DNA from: an uncultured Acetatifactor sp. | GTDB taxonomy: Bacteria; Bacillota; Clostridia; Lachnospirales; Lachnospiraceae | Reading direction: 5' to 3' | Length of the DNA stretch: 64,000 nucleotides | NCBI GenBank assembly: GCA_947627115.1 | Contig: CANQUQ010000011.1 | Location: 1 to 64,000, forward strand | Shown here: positions 8,950 through 18,100 of the stretch, in pieces | Position numbering within the stretch: the stretch's first letter is position 1 | Layout: every line of letters begins with the position of its first letter | The notes under the pieces: model-generated | Database searches by the model: none | What the model was told of the DNA's origin: nothing | What the model saw: the letters and a program-made list of their open reading frames with translations, nothing else | Translations under genes and position numbers: made by a program

Positions 8950-9723
8950 ATGCCAGAAATATATGACCCAGAGAGAGGCTTAAAGATTGGTCTTACTGAT
9001 AATGACTACGAAGATTATCAAAACGATAATTTATCGAATGACTTCTATGCGAGACGGAAAGACGGCTCTATAGCGAATAGAGTTGATCTCAGTCCTTTGG
9101 ACGATAATAATGACAATGACGAGGATGAAGAGCTGTCAAGAGAGATTGACGCAGGCTCTGCCGCGATAGGTGCTTTGATTGGAACTGCTATTATCTTAGC
9201 AGGCTACGGAATAAAGAAATTATGGGTTAGGCATAAGGCAAAGAAAGCCGAGAACCAAACAGCAGCGCAACACAAAGCACAGGTTAACCTTCAAAAGGAA
9301 CACAAAGCACAAATGTCAATCGAACCTGAGAGCACCATGCTTTCGGCGGAGACTGTAAAGACTAATGATACCGAACGAAAGACACTAACGCAAGAAGAAG
9401 TGATACAAGAGTTGATGAATATAATTGTCGGGATGGCAGAAATAGCTGATGGAAAGAAAAAAGTTTCAGAAGGTGTTAAAAATCTCAGCAATGCGGGGAT
9501 AGTTGATAGAGTAGTATTATTGGAAAAACTTTCTGATCAGAAAGTGCTTGAAAACTTCAATGCTTATTTGGAAAATAATCCGCAGCTTGTGATTCAAAAT
9601 CAATCAATACTTGGCAGTATATTTGGACGTGATCTTACTGCGGATGGACAGTACGTTCCGCTGACTGTATCGGATATCGAACAGCAATTAAGAACCGAAA
9701 CTATTCAGGAATTGCTATACTAG
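8950..9723 (+). CDS. Hypothetical single-pass membrane protein
   Basis: 257 aa, ATG preceded by GGGGGAAA. Residues 1-65 are acidic and hydrophilic (an Asp/Asn-rich stretch near 48-62). One transmembrane helix lies near 68-90 (AGSAAIGALIGTAIILAGYGI). It is followed by a basic stop-transfer segment and a predicted helical soluble region to the C-terminus. Only 2 bp separate it from the nuclease relic, so it was probably the downstream partner of that lost enzyme. I do not recognise the family. Confidence 0.7.
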   Translation: MPEIYDPERGLKIGLTDNDYEDYQNDNLSNDFYARRKDGSIANRVDLSPLDDNNDNDEDEELSREIDAGSAAIGALIGTAIILAGYGIKKLWVRHKAKKAENQTAAQHKAQVNLQKEHKAQMSIEPESTMLSAETVKTNDTERKTLTQEEVIQELMNIIVGMAEIADGKKKVSEGVKNLSNAGIVDRVVLLEKLSDQKVLENFNAYLENNPQLVIQNQSILGSIFGRDLTADGQYVPLTVSDIEQQLRTETIQELLY

Positions 9724-9812
9724 CGAGCCGTTCTCAAGCGGTTTGTGCATTACAAATTATAGTTTGCTATAACTTTGGAAAGACAAAAAAACAAAAATTT
9801 TGTTTAGCCGCA

Positions 9813-9841
9813 TTGAAAAATCGCCAAAATAATGGTATAAT
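9813..9841 (+). promoter_or_regulatory. Strong sigma-A-like promoter upstream of the BREX-like operon
   Basis: TTGAAA (9813-9818), 17-bp spacer, TATAAT (9836-9841). Transcription would begin near 9848, pass through the decayed HTH gene (9889-10080) and enter the large operon at 10099. It is the best promoter match in the 375-bp gap, which otherwise holds only the relic. Confidence 0.6.
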
Positions 9842-9888
9842 TGACATTCAGGTTATTATGCATTTTAAGCACGGGGGATAGACACAGC

Positions 9889-10080
9889 ATGGATGAATAT
9901 ATGACTACAAAATAAGCCGTAAAAAATGGGGAATTTCAGTTCATCTAGTGTAAAAAGGGAAGTATTACGGGTATCCAGAAAGTGGAAGATAATTGTTTAA
10001 TACCGACGGATGCAGTAAAGCCAAAGTATATGTATGTATATGAAACAGATGGCGATAGTAACGGTGAAACTAAAGATTGA
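9889..10080 (+). pseudogene. Decayed excisionase/MerR-like small HTH gene
   Basis: From ATG 9889 the frames read MDEYMTTK, TAA, AVK, then (+1 frame) WGISVHLV, then (original frame) CKKGSITGIQKVEDN and LIPTDAVKPK. Spliced, this follows the pattern of the ~60-residue helix-turn-helix proteins of Lachnospiraceae (TTK-AAKKWGISVRRV-C-GRI-GVQK-LIP-DAEKP, from memory). In-frame stops and a frameshift show it is inactive. It lies between a good promoter and the first gene of the BREX-like operon. Confidence 0.7.
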
Positions 10081-10098
10081 TAGATTGGGGACGCATGT

Positions 10099-12825
10099 AT
10101 GGCGAAACAAAGACCATGGGACAAACATGAGGCCGCTATTCTGTTAGATGCAGTTATAAGAGTTCGTTCAGGGGAACTTGAGAGAAAACAAGCGATTGTT
10201 GATGTTTCGGAAAAGCTAAGGCGAAAAGCACAGATAGCTGGAATTGAGATTGACAATGTATATAGGAATGTTGCAGGAATAACATTCCAGATGCATAGTA
10301 TGGAATCCGCGTATGTAGGCCACACATTGGTTAAGCCTGCTACCAAATTGTTTTCAGAAGTAGCGGAAATGATGAGAAATAGCAAAGATGAATACGACGC
10401 GGTATTGCAGGAGGCTATTGAGTTGACTGGTGCAAGTAAAACATCAGAGGAAAAGTATATTAAGTGGCTATCTAAAAAGGTGTCCGCAGCTCAGATATCT
10501 GAATTATACATCACATATATACAAATAAGTGATTATTTTTTAGAAAAAAAAGTGTTAAGCGTGCCTTTGCTTGAAACAACAGACAAACGAGTGCTTACAG
10601 TGATACAAAAGACTATTGATGAAAACAAGATTTTTCGCTTTAGACATAAGAGACAGATTAATAAGATGTCCGCAGCCATTCGGTACTATGTGAAATACAT
10701 AAAAGATGACATTAGGGATAAAGAAGATAAGTCAGAGACTTTGGATTTGACGCAGACCAAAGAAGTTTATGCAAAAGAGAATGAAATACAAGGTTCAACA
10801 GTTCGGGAGTTCGCTGAAAAAGAAGAAGTACAGATTGGTGATAAAAAAGAGACCGTGATTTCAGTTGATCAGAGGAAGAAAGACTTCGCTGATTGGATGC
10901 TGAAAAGCGGAATGGCAGAGGCTACGGTAAGATCATATATATCATCTGTCGGATTAGCGGGGGATATTGCACTGGAAAGCAAAATTATTCCAGTGAATAT
11001 ATTTGAAATTACAGATGTTGAGATATTAAAAGATGCAATTGGAAAACTGATGGCCGATTCAGATTTCCTTGAAAAAAATGGTATAAGGCATAATCAGTTC
11101 AGAGCGGCATGGATTAAATATATTAATTATTTGGGGGATTCTGATTTCGGTACAAGAGATGTCGGATTAGACAAAACAAGCAATGCGCAGGTAGTTAGTA
11201 AGGACAGTGAGATTCTATACCGACGCTTGAAGTCTATGGCGAATGTTTATGATGATGTTGCTGGTCATAAATTAGAATGGATAAGAGAAAGATTAGGGCT
11301 TTCCATTGAAGTGAGCGAACTTAAAGAAGCCGTGGATAAGATATCGTGGATTGTTGAAGTTGAAGAGGGCGTATATTCTTTCTCTAAGAAGGCCACGCCG
11401 ATGGTTGACTTTGACAAGGAATCTCTTACAAGAGTTTTGATGCAGAGATACCCCAATGGGATGCAGTTTGATTCTATTGATTTGGAGAATTTCAGGGAAA
11501 CATACTGCGACATAATAGGAGAAGAATTAGAGCTTACGGATAAACAGCTTATGACATGTCTTTGCAAAAGCGGAGTTATGTATAAGGGAAGGTTGTTCCC
11601 GGCTGAGGGCATAATAAATGAGTCGGCAAGAAAAAAGCTGCTAGAATATATTGAAAACAGCTTTTCGGAAGGCAAACAGATACTTTACTACAAGGCAATC
11701 TATACAAATTTGTCTGAAGTGTTTGCTTATTGCTTTAATCTGACAGATGCTATGATGCTAAGACCATATTTGGAGTATGTATGTAATCAGGGAGAATACT
11801 TTTTTGCAGATGAGTATATCTCAAAAGAAAAAGATGTAAAAATAAATCATTTAACAGAAGTGGAGGATTATATACTGGCTGCTGGAAAGCCGCTTTCATA
11901 TGAGGATATATATGCAGGTTTATCGCATGTCTCAAAAGATATTATCTATGGAGTAATAAAAACAAGCTCTAACATAATAATGAATGAAAAAGAACATTAT
12001 TTCCATTACGGGATATTTGAGTTTTCTTCTGAAGATGCGGATAAGATTACGGATTACATAGAGCAGAGCATTGAAGAAGGTGGATACTGCATATGGTCGT
12101 TGGTATATAACAGAATACAGAAATCAATGCCGATTTTTATAGAGAATAATGCGTATCTTTCCTCACTTGGGATTAGGAATGCGGTCGCAAGAAAACTGTC
12201 AGGAAGATTTCATTTTGATGGTGAGGTAATCTGTCATAGAGGGGAAACACTCAGTATGGCAGATGTATATCGTCTTTATGGGAAGCATCATACGCCGTTC
12301 TCGGATGATGATCTATACTATTTTTCCAAGGAAATAAGCGGGGGTGTTATCTATTTTGATTCCTTGTCCGAGACCGCTGTTAGGGTCGGCAAGAATTTGT
12401 TTGTTTCAAGAGATAAAATTGAATTTGATACAGAAGCAACTGATAACGCGATTTCAACGTATCTTGAAGTGGGCTATATATTGATAAAGGACATTGATTC
12501 GTTCCTTGTATTTCCAAATGTGGGATATGAATGGAACGAGTTTTTACTTGAATCTTATTTGATGTATTTTAGCAAGAAGTATGCTTTGGTCAATAATGGA
12601 CGATCATTGAATAATGTTGCAGGAGCTGTTGTAAGAAGAGAAAGCGGGTATGACGATTTTGCTGATGTTTGCTCTGATATTTTAGCAAAAAGTGGATGTT
12701 CATTAACGAAGAATAAGGCGCTTGACTATCTTGGCGAAGTAAATCTTTTAACAAGGAGGAGCTATAGAAAAATAGACTTAGTAATAGTGAAGGCAAAACA
12801 AATTAGAAATAGGAAGGAAAGTTGA
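10099..12825 (+). CDS. Large uncharacterised first protein of the type 4 BREX-like operon
   Basis: 908 aa. The N-terminal ~120 residues (WDKHEAAILLDA ... VYRN ... FQMHSMESAYVG) match a domain I have seen at the N-terminus of assorted clostridial proteins but cannot name. A Lys/Glu-rich linker (~205-255) follows. Residues ~260-350 look like an integrase-type SAM-like helical domain (DFADWMLKSGMAEATVRSYISS). The rest appears to be a run of small winged-helix-like units. No nuclease, ATPase or methyltransferase motif was seen. Its stop is separated by one base from the next start, so it is very probably co-expressed with BrxP. It may be a DNA-sensing or specificity subunit; that is inference. 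Confidence 0.8.
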   Translation: MAKQRPWDKHEAAILLDAVIRVRSGELERKQAIVDVSEKLRRKAQIAGIEIDNVYRNVAGITFQMHSMESAYVGHTLVKPATKLFSEVAEMMRNSKDEYDAVLQEAIELTGASKTSEEKYIKWLSKKVSAAQISELYITYIQISDYFLEKKVLSVPLLETTDKRVLTVIQKTIDENKIFRFRHKRQINKMSAAIRYYVKYIKDDIRDKEDKSETLDLTQTKEVYAKENEIQGSTVREFAEKEEVQIGDKKETVISVDQRKKDFADWMLKSGMAEATVRSYISSVGLAGDIALESKIIPVNIFEITDVEILKDAIGKLMADSDFLEKNGIRHNQFRAAWIKYINYLGDSDFGTRDVGLDKTSNAQVVSKDSEILYRRLKSMANVYDDVAGHKLEWIRERLGLSIEVSELKEAVDKISWIVEVEEGVYSFSKKATPMVDFDKESLTRVLMQRYPNGMQFDSIDLENFRETYCDIIGEELELTDKQLMTCLCKSGVMYKGRLFPAEGIINESARKKLLEYIENSFSEGKQILYYKAIYTNLSEVFAYCFNLTDAMMLRPYLEYVCNQGEYFFADEYISKEKDVKINHLTEVEDYILAAGKPLSYEDIYAGLSHVSKDIIYGVIKTSSNIIMNEKEHYFHYGIFEFSSEDADKITDYIEQSIEEGGYCIWSLVYNRIQKSMPIFIENNAYLSSLGIRNAVARKLSGRFHFDGEVICHRGETLSMADVYRLYGKHHTPFSDDDLYYFSKEISGGVIYFDSLSETAVRVGKNLFVSRDKIEFDTEATDNAISTYLEVGYILIKDIDSFLVFPNVGYEWNEFLLESYLMYFSKKYALVNNGRSLNNVAGAVVRRESGYDDFADVCSDILAKSGCSLTKNKALDYLGEVNLLTRRSYRKIDLVIVKAKQIRNRKES

Positions 12826-12826
12826 A

Positions 12827-15151
12827 ATGTACACTTATGAGTGGGACTCTTCAACGGGTGGATATATACTTACGCCGATGCCGCTTGCGTTTTCTAAAGA
12901 GCCGCGTCCAGTTTACTATAAGGAACTGGATATCTTGGGATTCGATAAGTATTGGTCGTATGATAAAAATGACAGCTTCCCGTATATGTGGGCTGAAGCA
13001 AATAATTATTATTACAGAGGCAGACTTGTTGCAAAGACAAAAGGCGGATCTGTATGTAGCGCCCCAGAGATAGAGATAATAGAGGATCCTGAACCAGAGG
13101 GATATTCCCTACGATTTGTAGATATTCCGGCGATGGTAGAAAAAAACTTTGGTTTAATGGAGCAATTGGAACAGGAAACAGTAAAGACAATTTATAACAC
13201 ATATGTTGAATACAAGAAGAAAATCGATGTTTTTTATGTGGCGTTTTCAGGAGGAAAAGATAGTGTTGTAACTCTCGACCTAGTGCAAAGGGCATTACCC
13301 CATAATGAGTTTAAGGTGTTATTTGGCGACACTGGGATGGAGTTTCCGGATACCTACACGACGGTGGATGTAATACGTGATTATTGTTCAGAAAATAAGA
13401 TAGATTTTATAGTTGCAAAATCGGATTTGTCTCCAGATTATACATGGTCGAAGTTTGGACCACCTGCTACAGTTAATAGATGGTGCTGTAGTGTACATAA
13501 GACTTCTCCGCAAATCACTGTTCTCAGAGAGATATTAGGCAAGCCTGATTTCACGGGAATGGCATTTATTGGAATACGAGGAAGCGAAAGCGTTTCCAGA
13601 AATGAATATGATTATATTAGTTTAGGAGAAAAGCACAAAGGACAGTATAACTGTAATCCAATCTTAGAATGGAATTCGGCTGAATTATATTTACATATAT
13701 TCAAGAGAAATTTGTATTTAAGCGAAGCCTATAAGAAGGGGAATAGGCGAGCTGGATGTTTGGTATGCCCAAGAGCTGCTGAAAGAAATGAATATATGGC
13801 AAGGGCATGTTATCCTGAGGAATTTGGCCATTTGTTAGATTTGATAACAAAATCATACAGTGCAAATTTTACATCTACAAAAAAACTTGAAGAGTTTATT
13901 TCAAAAGGTGGATGGAAAGCGAGAAAAAACGGAAGAGACATATCTATTCCTGTAGGTTACGAGGAAAAGAATAAAAAAGATGCTGGCTGTATTTATGTTA
14001 GCGACTTGAGAACTGAATGGAAGGAATGGATTAAAACTATTGGAATCCTAAAAACAGATTATTCTCCATATATCATAGATTTTCGAGGAACAGAGTATTC
14101 ATTTGAGGTAAATGAAGGAGAAAAATCGTTAGAAGTAAAATACAGCATTGATTTAACCCAAGAAGCACCTTTGTTTATCAAACTGCTGAAGAATGTATTT
14201 CGCAAAGTGGCATGTTGCATTGGGTGTAGAGAGTGTGAAGCAGATTGTCCGTATGGAATGTTAAGTGTGAAGGGCGGAATAGTAAAAGTGGCGGATGGAT
14301 GTCATCATTGTTCGCAATGTCATAAGGCAGAAAAAGGATGCCTTGTTTACAAATCATTAGAAATGCCTAAAGGAGGTAATAAAATGGGTAAAACACAGAG
14401 CTTGAATTGCTTTTCGCATCACGCACCAAAGATGGACTGGCTCGAACAGTATTTTGAGTTTAAAAATGATTTTAGCGAAAAGAATCGTCTTGGATCAAAT
14501 ATGTTTAGCTTCTTTAAGCGATTTTTGAGAGATTCTGATTTGCTGGATGGAGAGGGTTTTACTCGTTTCGCCGAGATTATTAATGATATTGGGCTTGATA
14601 ATGATTTGAGCTGGGCATTGATGCTTGCCAATTTGGCGTACAATCCGCAGATTGGATGGTATGTTAAAAAGGTTAAGTTTAATGAAACATTGAGTAAAGA
14701 ATATATATGTAGCTTGTTGGTTGATGATGGAGCTGACGAAAAGTGGGTTTCTGATGTTTGGGGCTCGTTTGGGAGATTTGTTGATTTGGGGTTCTCTAAG
14801 GTAGGAATGGGAGAGGCTGTTAAAGAAAAAAATAAGGTTGTTGCTATATATAGAACGCCTTGGGAAAACATTGACGATAGGGTGGTCTTATACTCGTTGT
14901 ACAAGTTTGCTGAAGCATGCGGTAATAGAAGACAGTTTACATTATCTGAACTTGTGAATGATTCAATCGAGAGAGACGGTGTGAGTCCGACTCAAATATT
15001 TGGTCTTGATAAAGACACCATGGAAAAAGTCCTGAATGGGTTGACATTTAATTATCCAGATTTAATAGAAGCGAGATTTACACTTGGATTAGATAGTATA
15101 ACGCTGAAGAGTGATATAAATGCGGCGGAGCTGCTTAATCAATTGTTTTAG
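12827..15151 (+). CDS. brxP: BrxP-like PAPS reductase with Fe-S domains and C-terminal DUF4007
   Basis: 774 aa. After an N-terminal ~130-residue domain comes the PP-loop SGGKDS at 141-146. The DndC/PAPS-reductase Fe-S ligands follow: WCC at 219-221 and GCLVCP at 310-315. Residues ~463-505 hold ferredoxin-like Cys clusters (CCIGCRECEADCP; CHHCSQCHKAEKGC). The part from residue ~520 fits DUF4007 (FSHHAPKMDWLEQ; RLGSNM). Known family role: ATP-dependent activation for sulfur insertion (DndC) and the signature enzyme of type 4 BREX. Expected role: adding sulfur to DNA using persulfide from the operon's desulfurase. AGGAAGG precedes the ATG. A strong internal start at 14384 may also yield DUF4007 alone. 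Confidence 0.9.
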   Translation: MYTYEWDSSTGGYILTPMPLAFSKEPRPVYYKELDILGFDKYWSYDKNDSFPYMWAEANNYYYRGRLVAKTKGGSVCSAPEIEIIEDPEPEGYSLRFVDIPAMVEKNFGLMEQLEQETVKTIYNTYVEYKKKIDVFYVAFSGGKDSVVTLDLVQRALPHNEFKVLFGDTGMEFPDTYTTVDVIRDYCSENKIDFIVAKSDLSPDYTWSKFGPPATVNRWCCSVHKTSPQITVLREILGKPDFTGMAFIGIRGSESVSRNEYDYISLGEKHKGQYNCNPILEWNSAELYLHIFKRNLYLSEAYKKGNRRAGCLVCPRAAERNEYMARACYPEEFGHLLDLITKSYSANFTSTKKLEEFISKGGWKARKNGRDISIPVGYEEKNKKDAGCIYVSDLRTEWKEWIKTIGILKTDYSPYIIDFRGTEYSFEVNEGEKSLEVKYSIDLTQEAPLFIKLLKNVFRKVACCIGCRECEADCPYGMLSVKGGIVKVADGCHHCSQCHKAEKGCLVYKSLEMPKGGNKMGKTQSLNCFSHHAPKMDWLEQYFEFKNDFSEKNRLGSNMFSFFKRFLRDSDLLDGEGFTRFAEIINDIGLDNDLSWALMLANLAYNPQIGWYVKKVKFNETLSKEYICSLLVDDGADEKWVSDVWGSFGRFVDLGFSKVGMGEAVKEKNKVVAIYRTPWENIDDRVVLYSLYKFAEACGNRRQFTLSELVNDSIERDGVSPTQIFGLDKDTMEKVLNGLTFNYPDLIEARFTLGLDSITLKSDINAAELLNQLF
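14371..14386 (+). promoter_or_regulatory. Internal Shine-Dalgarno and in-frame ATG inside brxP
   Basis: AGGAGG at 14371-14376 (AAAGGAGGT in full), a 7-nt spacer and ATG at 14384, in frame with brxP at codon 520. It sits exactly at the junction between the ferredoxin-like region and the DUF4007 domain. It would produce a separate ~255-residue DUF4007 protein from the same gene. Confidence 0.65.
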
Positions 15152-15163
15152 GGAGGACGAGCT

Positions 15164-18100
15164 ATGAGTTATCGTGATTATTTTGATATTGATCCAGAAT
15201 ACTTTCCACAAGTTGATAAGAAAATCATTGACACTGTTCCGGATTTGTGGAAGAAGTTCTATCCGCATCCATCATTTGTTACCCTGTTAAAGGTTACAGT
15301 GGATGTGTTGAAGAGAAAACACAAGCTATCTATATGGGTAGATGGAGCGTATGGTACGGGTAAGTCTCATGCTGTGCTCACGTTGAAAAAACTAATTGAA
15401 GCGGATTCGGAGGAAACAACATCATACTTTGAAAGATATAAGCTGGATTCGTTCTTATGCAAAGATTTAATAGCTCAGAAAGAATCCGGTAAGATTCTTG
15501 TCTGTCACAGATATGGGTCTTCTGACATTAATAGCGATGTAGACCTTATTTTGGCTATTCAAGAGGGAATTGAAAAAGCACTTGTAGAGAGCAAAATAGA
15601 AAATCAGGCGAGTTCTTCATTGAAAAAGGCATTGATCAGATTCTTGGAGAATGATGAGAATAAGCGGAGCTTTGATATCTTTGCATCTGGTTCATCCAAG
15701 GATGTCCTTGGTGGTGACAAGGCTGATGATATACTTGAGAAACTTCGTTCATATGAGGATGATGCGCTTCGTACTTTAATTACAAAACTTTTCAAAGTTA
15801 ATATGGTACGTGGCAGTTTCTCGATGAATACGGGTGAATTGTGTGATTGGATTCGTGAGGTCATTGAAAAGAATAATCTTTACAATTTGGTGTTTATTTG
15901 GGATGAGTTTTCGGAGTATTTTGAGAATAATCTTCATCATCTTACTGGTTTCCAGCAGATAGCAGAGCTTTCCGCCACGGCACCATTCTGTCTGATGATT
16001 GTCACACACAAAGCAGAAGGATATTTTTCTGATGGTGATCCAGATAAGAAAAAGATATTAGATCGTTTTGTTTCTCCGGTACACATTTCCCTTCCGGAGA
16101 ATATTGCCTTTGCTTTGATGCATGAAGCTATGAAAGTGACAGACGATGAAGCGCTGGCGACAAAGTGGGAAAAGAATAAGGGCAGTCTTGATAAGAAAAC
16201 CATGCAAAGTCGCACAGCAGTAAAGAATAAAATCGGTCTTACAGACTCGGATCTCTCTAATGTGCTGCCTATTCATCCTTATGCGGCTTTATTATTGCAG
16301 CATATTTCTATCTACTATACATCTACTGCGAGAAGTATGTTTAACTTTATCAAGAATGATGAGGGAGATGACGTACAGGCATTTCAATGGTTCATTGATC
16401 ATTATGATTTTTCTTCACGGAATCCATTTATTACAGTTGATATGTTGTGGAGCTTTTTCTATGAAAGTGGACAGGACAAGCTTGCATCAGGGATAAAAGA
16501 GGTACTTAGTTGTTTTACTCCAAAACTGAATAAGGAGCTGATTGAAGATGAAAAGAGAGTGTTGAAGACAATTCTCTTACTTCAAGCAGTATCTGACAGA
16601 ATGACGGGAAACAGGGATATCTTTCTTCCTAACGACAAGAATCTTACGCTTGCATTTGAAGGTACAGATTTGGAATTCCCTGCAAAGAACATAGCTAAAA
16701 AGCTTCTTAATGATCATGTTGTTACAAGAACACCTTTGACTGGAGATGTTTTTTCATATTGTTGTAAGAATACAGGAGCGTCTGTTGACTCTGCACCGTT
16801 CATCAAAGATGCACAGAATAAGTCTACGAAGGATTTGTCTTTCATGACAGGGTGTGATTTAAGAAGTACGATAGAGTTTACAGGGGCGTTGAAGGTACGG
16901 TACAGTCTAACTTATGCAACATTGTCAGATTTTGATAGCGAGGCTAAGAAAGCAAACAATCCTGATGCTACCGGCAATAAACTCTACGCTATTGTTACTA
17001 TTGCACGAGATGATAGCGAGCGTGTGACAATTCAGAAAAAAATCAAGTCGTTCTTTGAAACTTACCGAGAGACTTCAGTTGTTGTAATCGATGCTTCAAA
17101 TACGGTTTTAGGTGATGCCGGTTATAATGAATTTGTTGAAAATTATGCTATGGCATTGGCAATAGGAAACAGTGATATTACACAGAGAAAAACATATGAG
17201 GGATATGCCACAGAGGTTCTAAAGGATTGGGCAAAGAGAATAAAGAACGGTGATTTTTACGTCTATTCAAAATACACGGTTGAGGGCGAAAGGGTAACGA
17301 ATTTTAATGATCTGACTACCAAACTGATGGAAATCAATAAGTTCCACTATCCGGATTGTTTGGAAGGAGCGTTTCCCAATGTGCTTAATACGATGTATGA
17401 TGCCAATTCCCTTGCAGCCGGAGCTACATGTGGTATAACAGAAGAAACAAAGGGAACATTCCGATCCGGAAATGAGGCGACAAAGCTCGAAAATGCCTTA
17501 AAGGACGCTTGGAAAGTTGAAAAGTATTGGGAGAGTTCTCATTCATATATTGCCAAGCTCAAGAAGACAGTGGTTGGTTTTATTGAGGAAACCTATAAGG
17601 ATCATGACAGGATATCAATTGCTCAGATTTATAACATGCTGGCGGCAGAGCCTTATGGTTTTATGCCTTGTAATCTAACGGCATTTATCCTTGGTTTCAT
17701 TCTCAAAGAATATGCAAATGGTACATATTCGTATAGTGATAATGTTACGACCGATACCCTTGACACGGATAAACTTGCCACTATGATATCAGAAGTCATT
17801 AAGCAGGAGAATACGCCTGATAAGAGGTATAAGGACAAGTTTATTGTTACCTTGACTGACTCTGAAAGAGCGTTTAATAAAGCAACCTCGGAGGCGTTTG
17901 GTGTTGATCCGAAATACTGTGTATCAATTACAGATACTCGTTCACGTATCAGAGAGCAGATGAAGACTTTTGCTTTCCCTATCTGGTTGGTTGAGTATGC
18001 AATTGACGATGTAACGTTTACAACAAGTAAGGATACAGTTATTAGGCTTATCGAAAGTTATTGCGCGATTGCAAATAATCAGAATGATGGCAAGGGAAAA

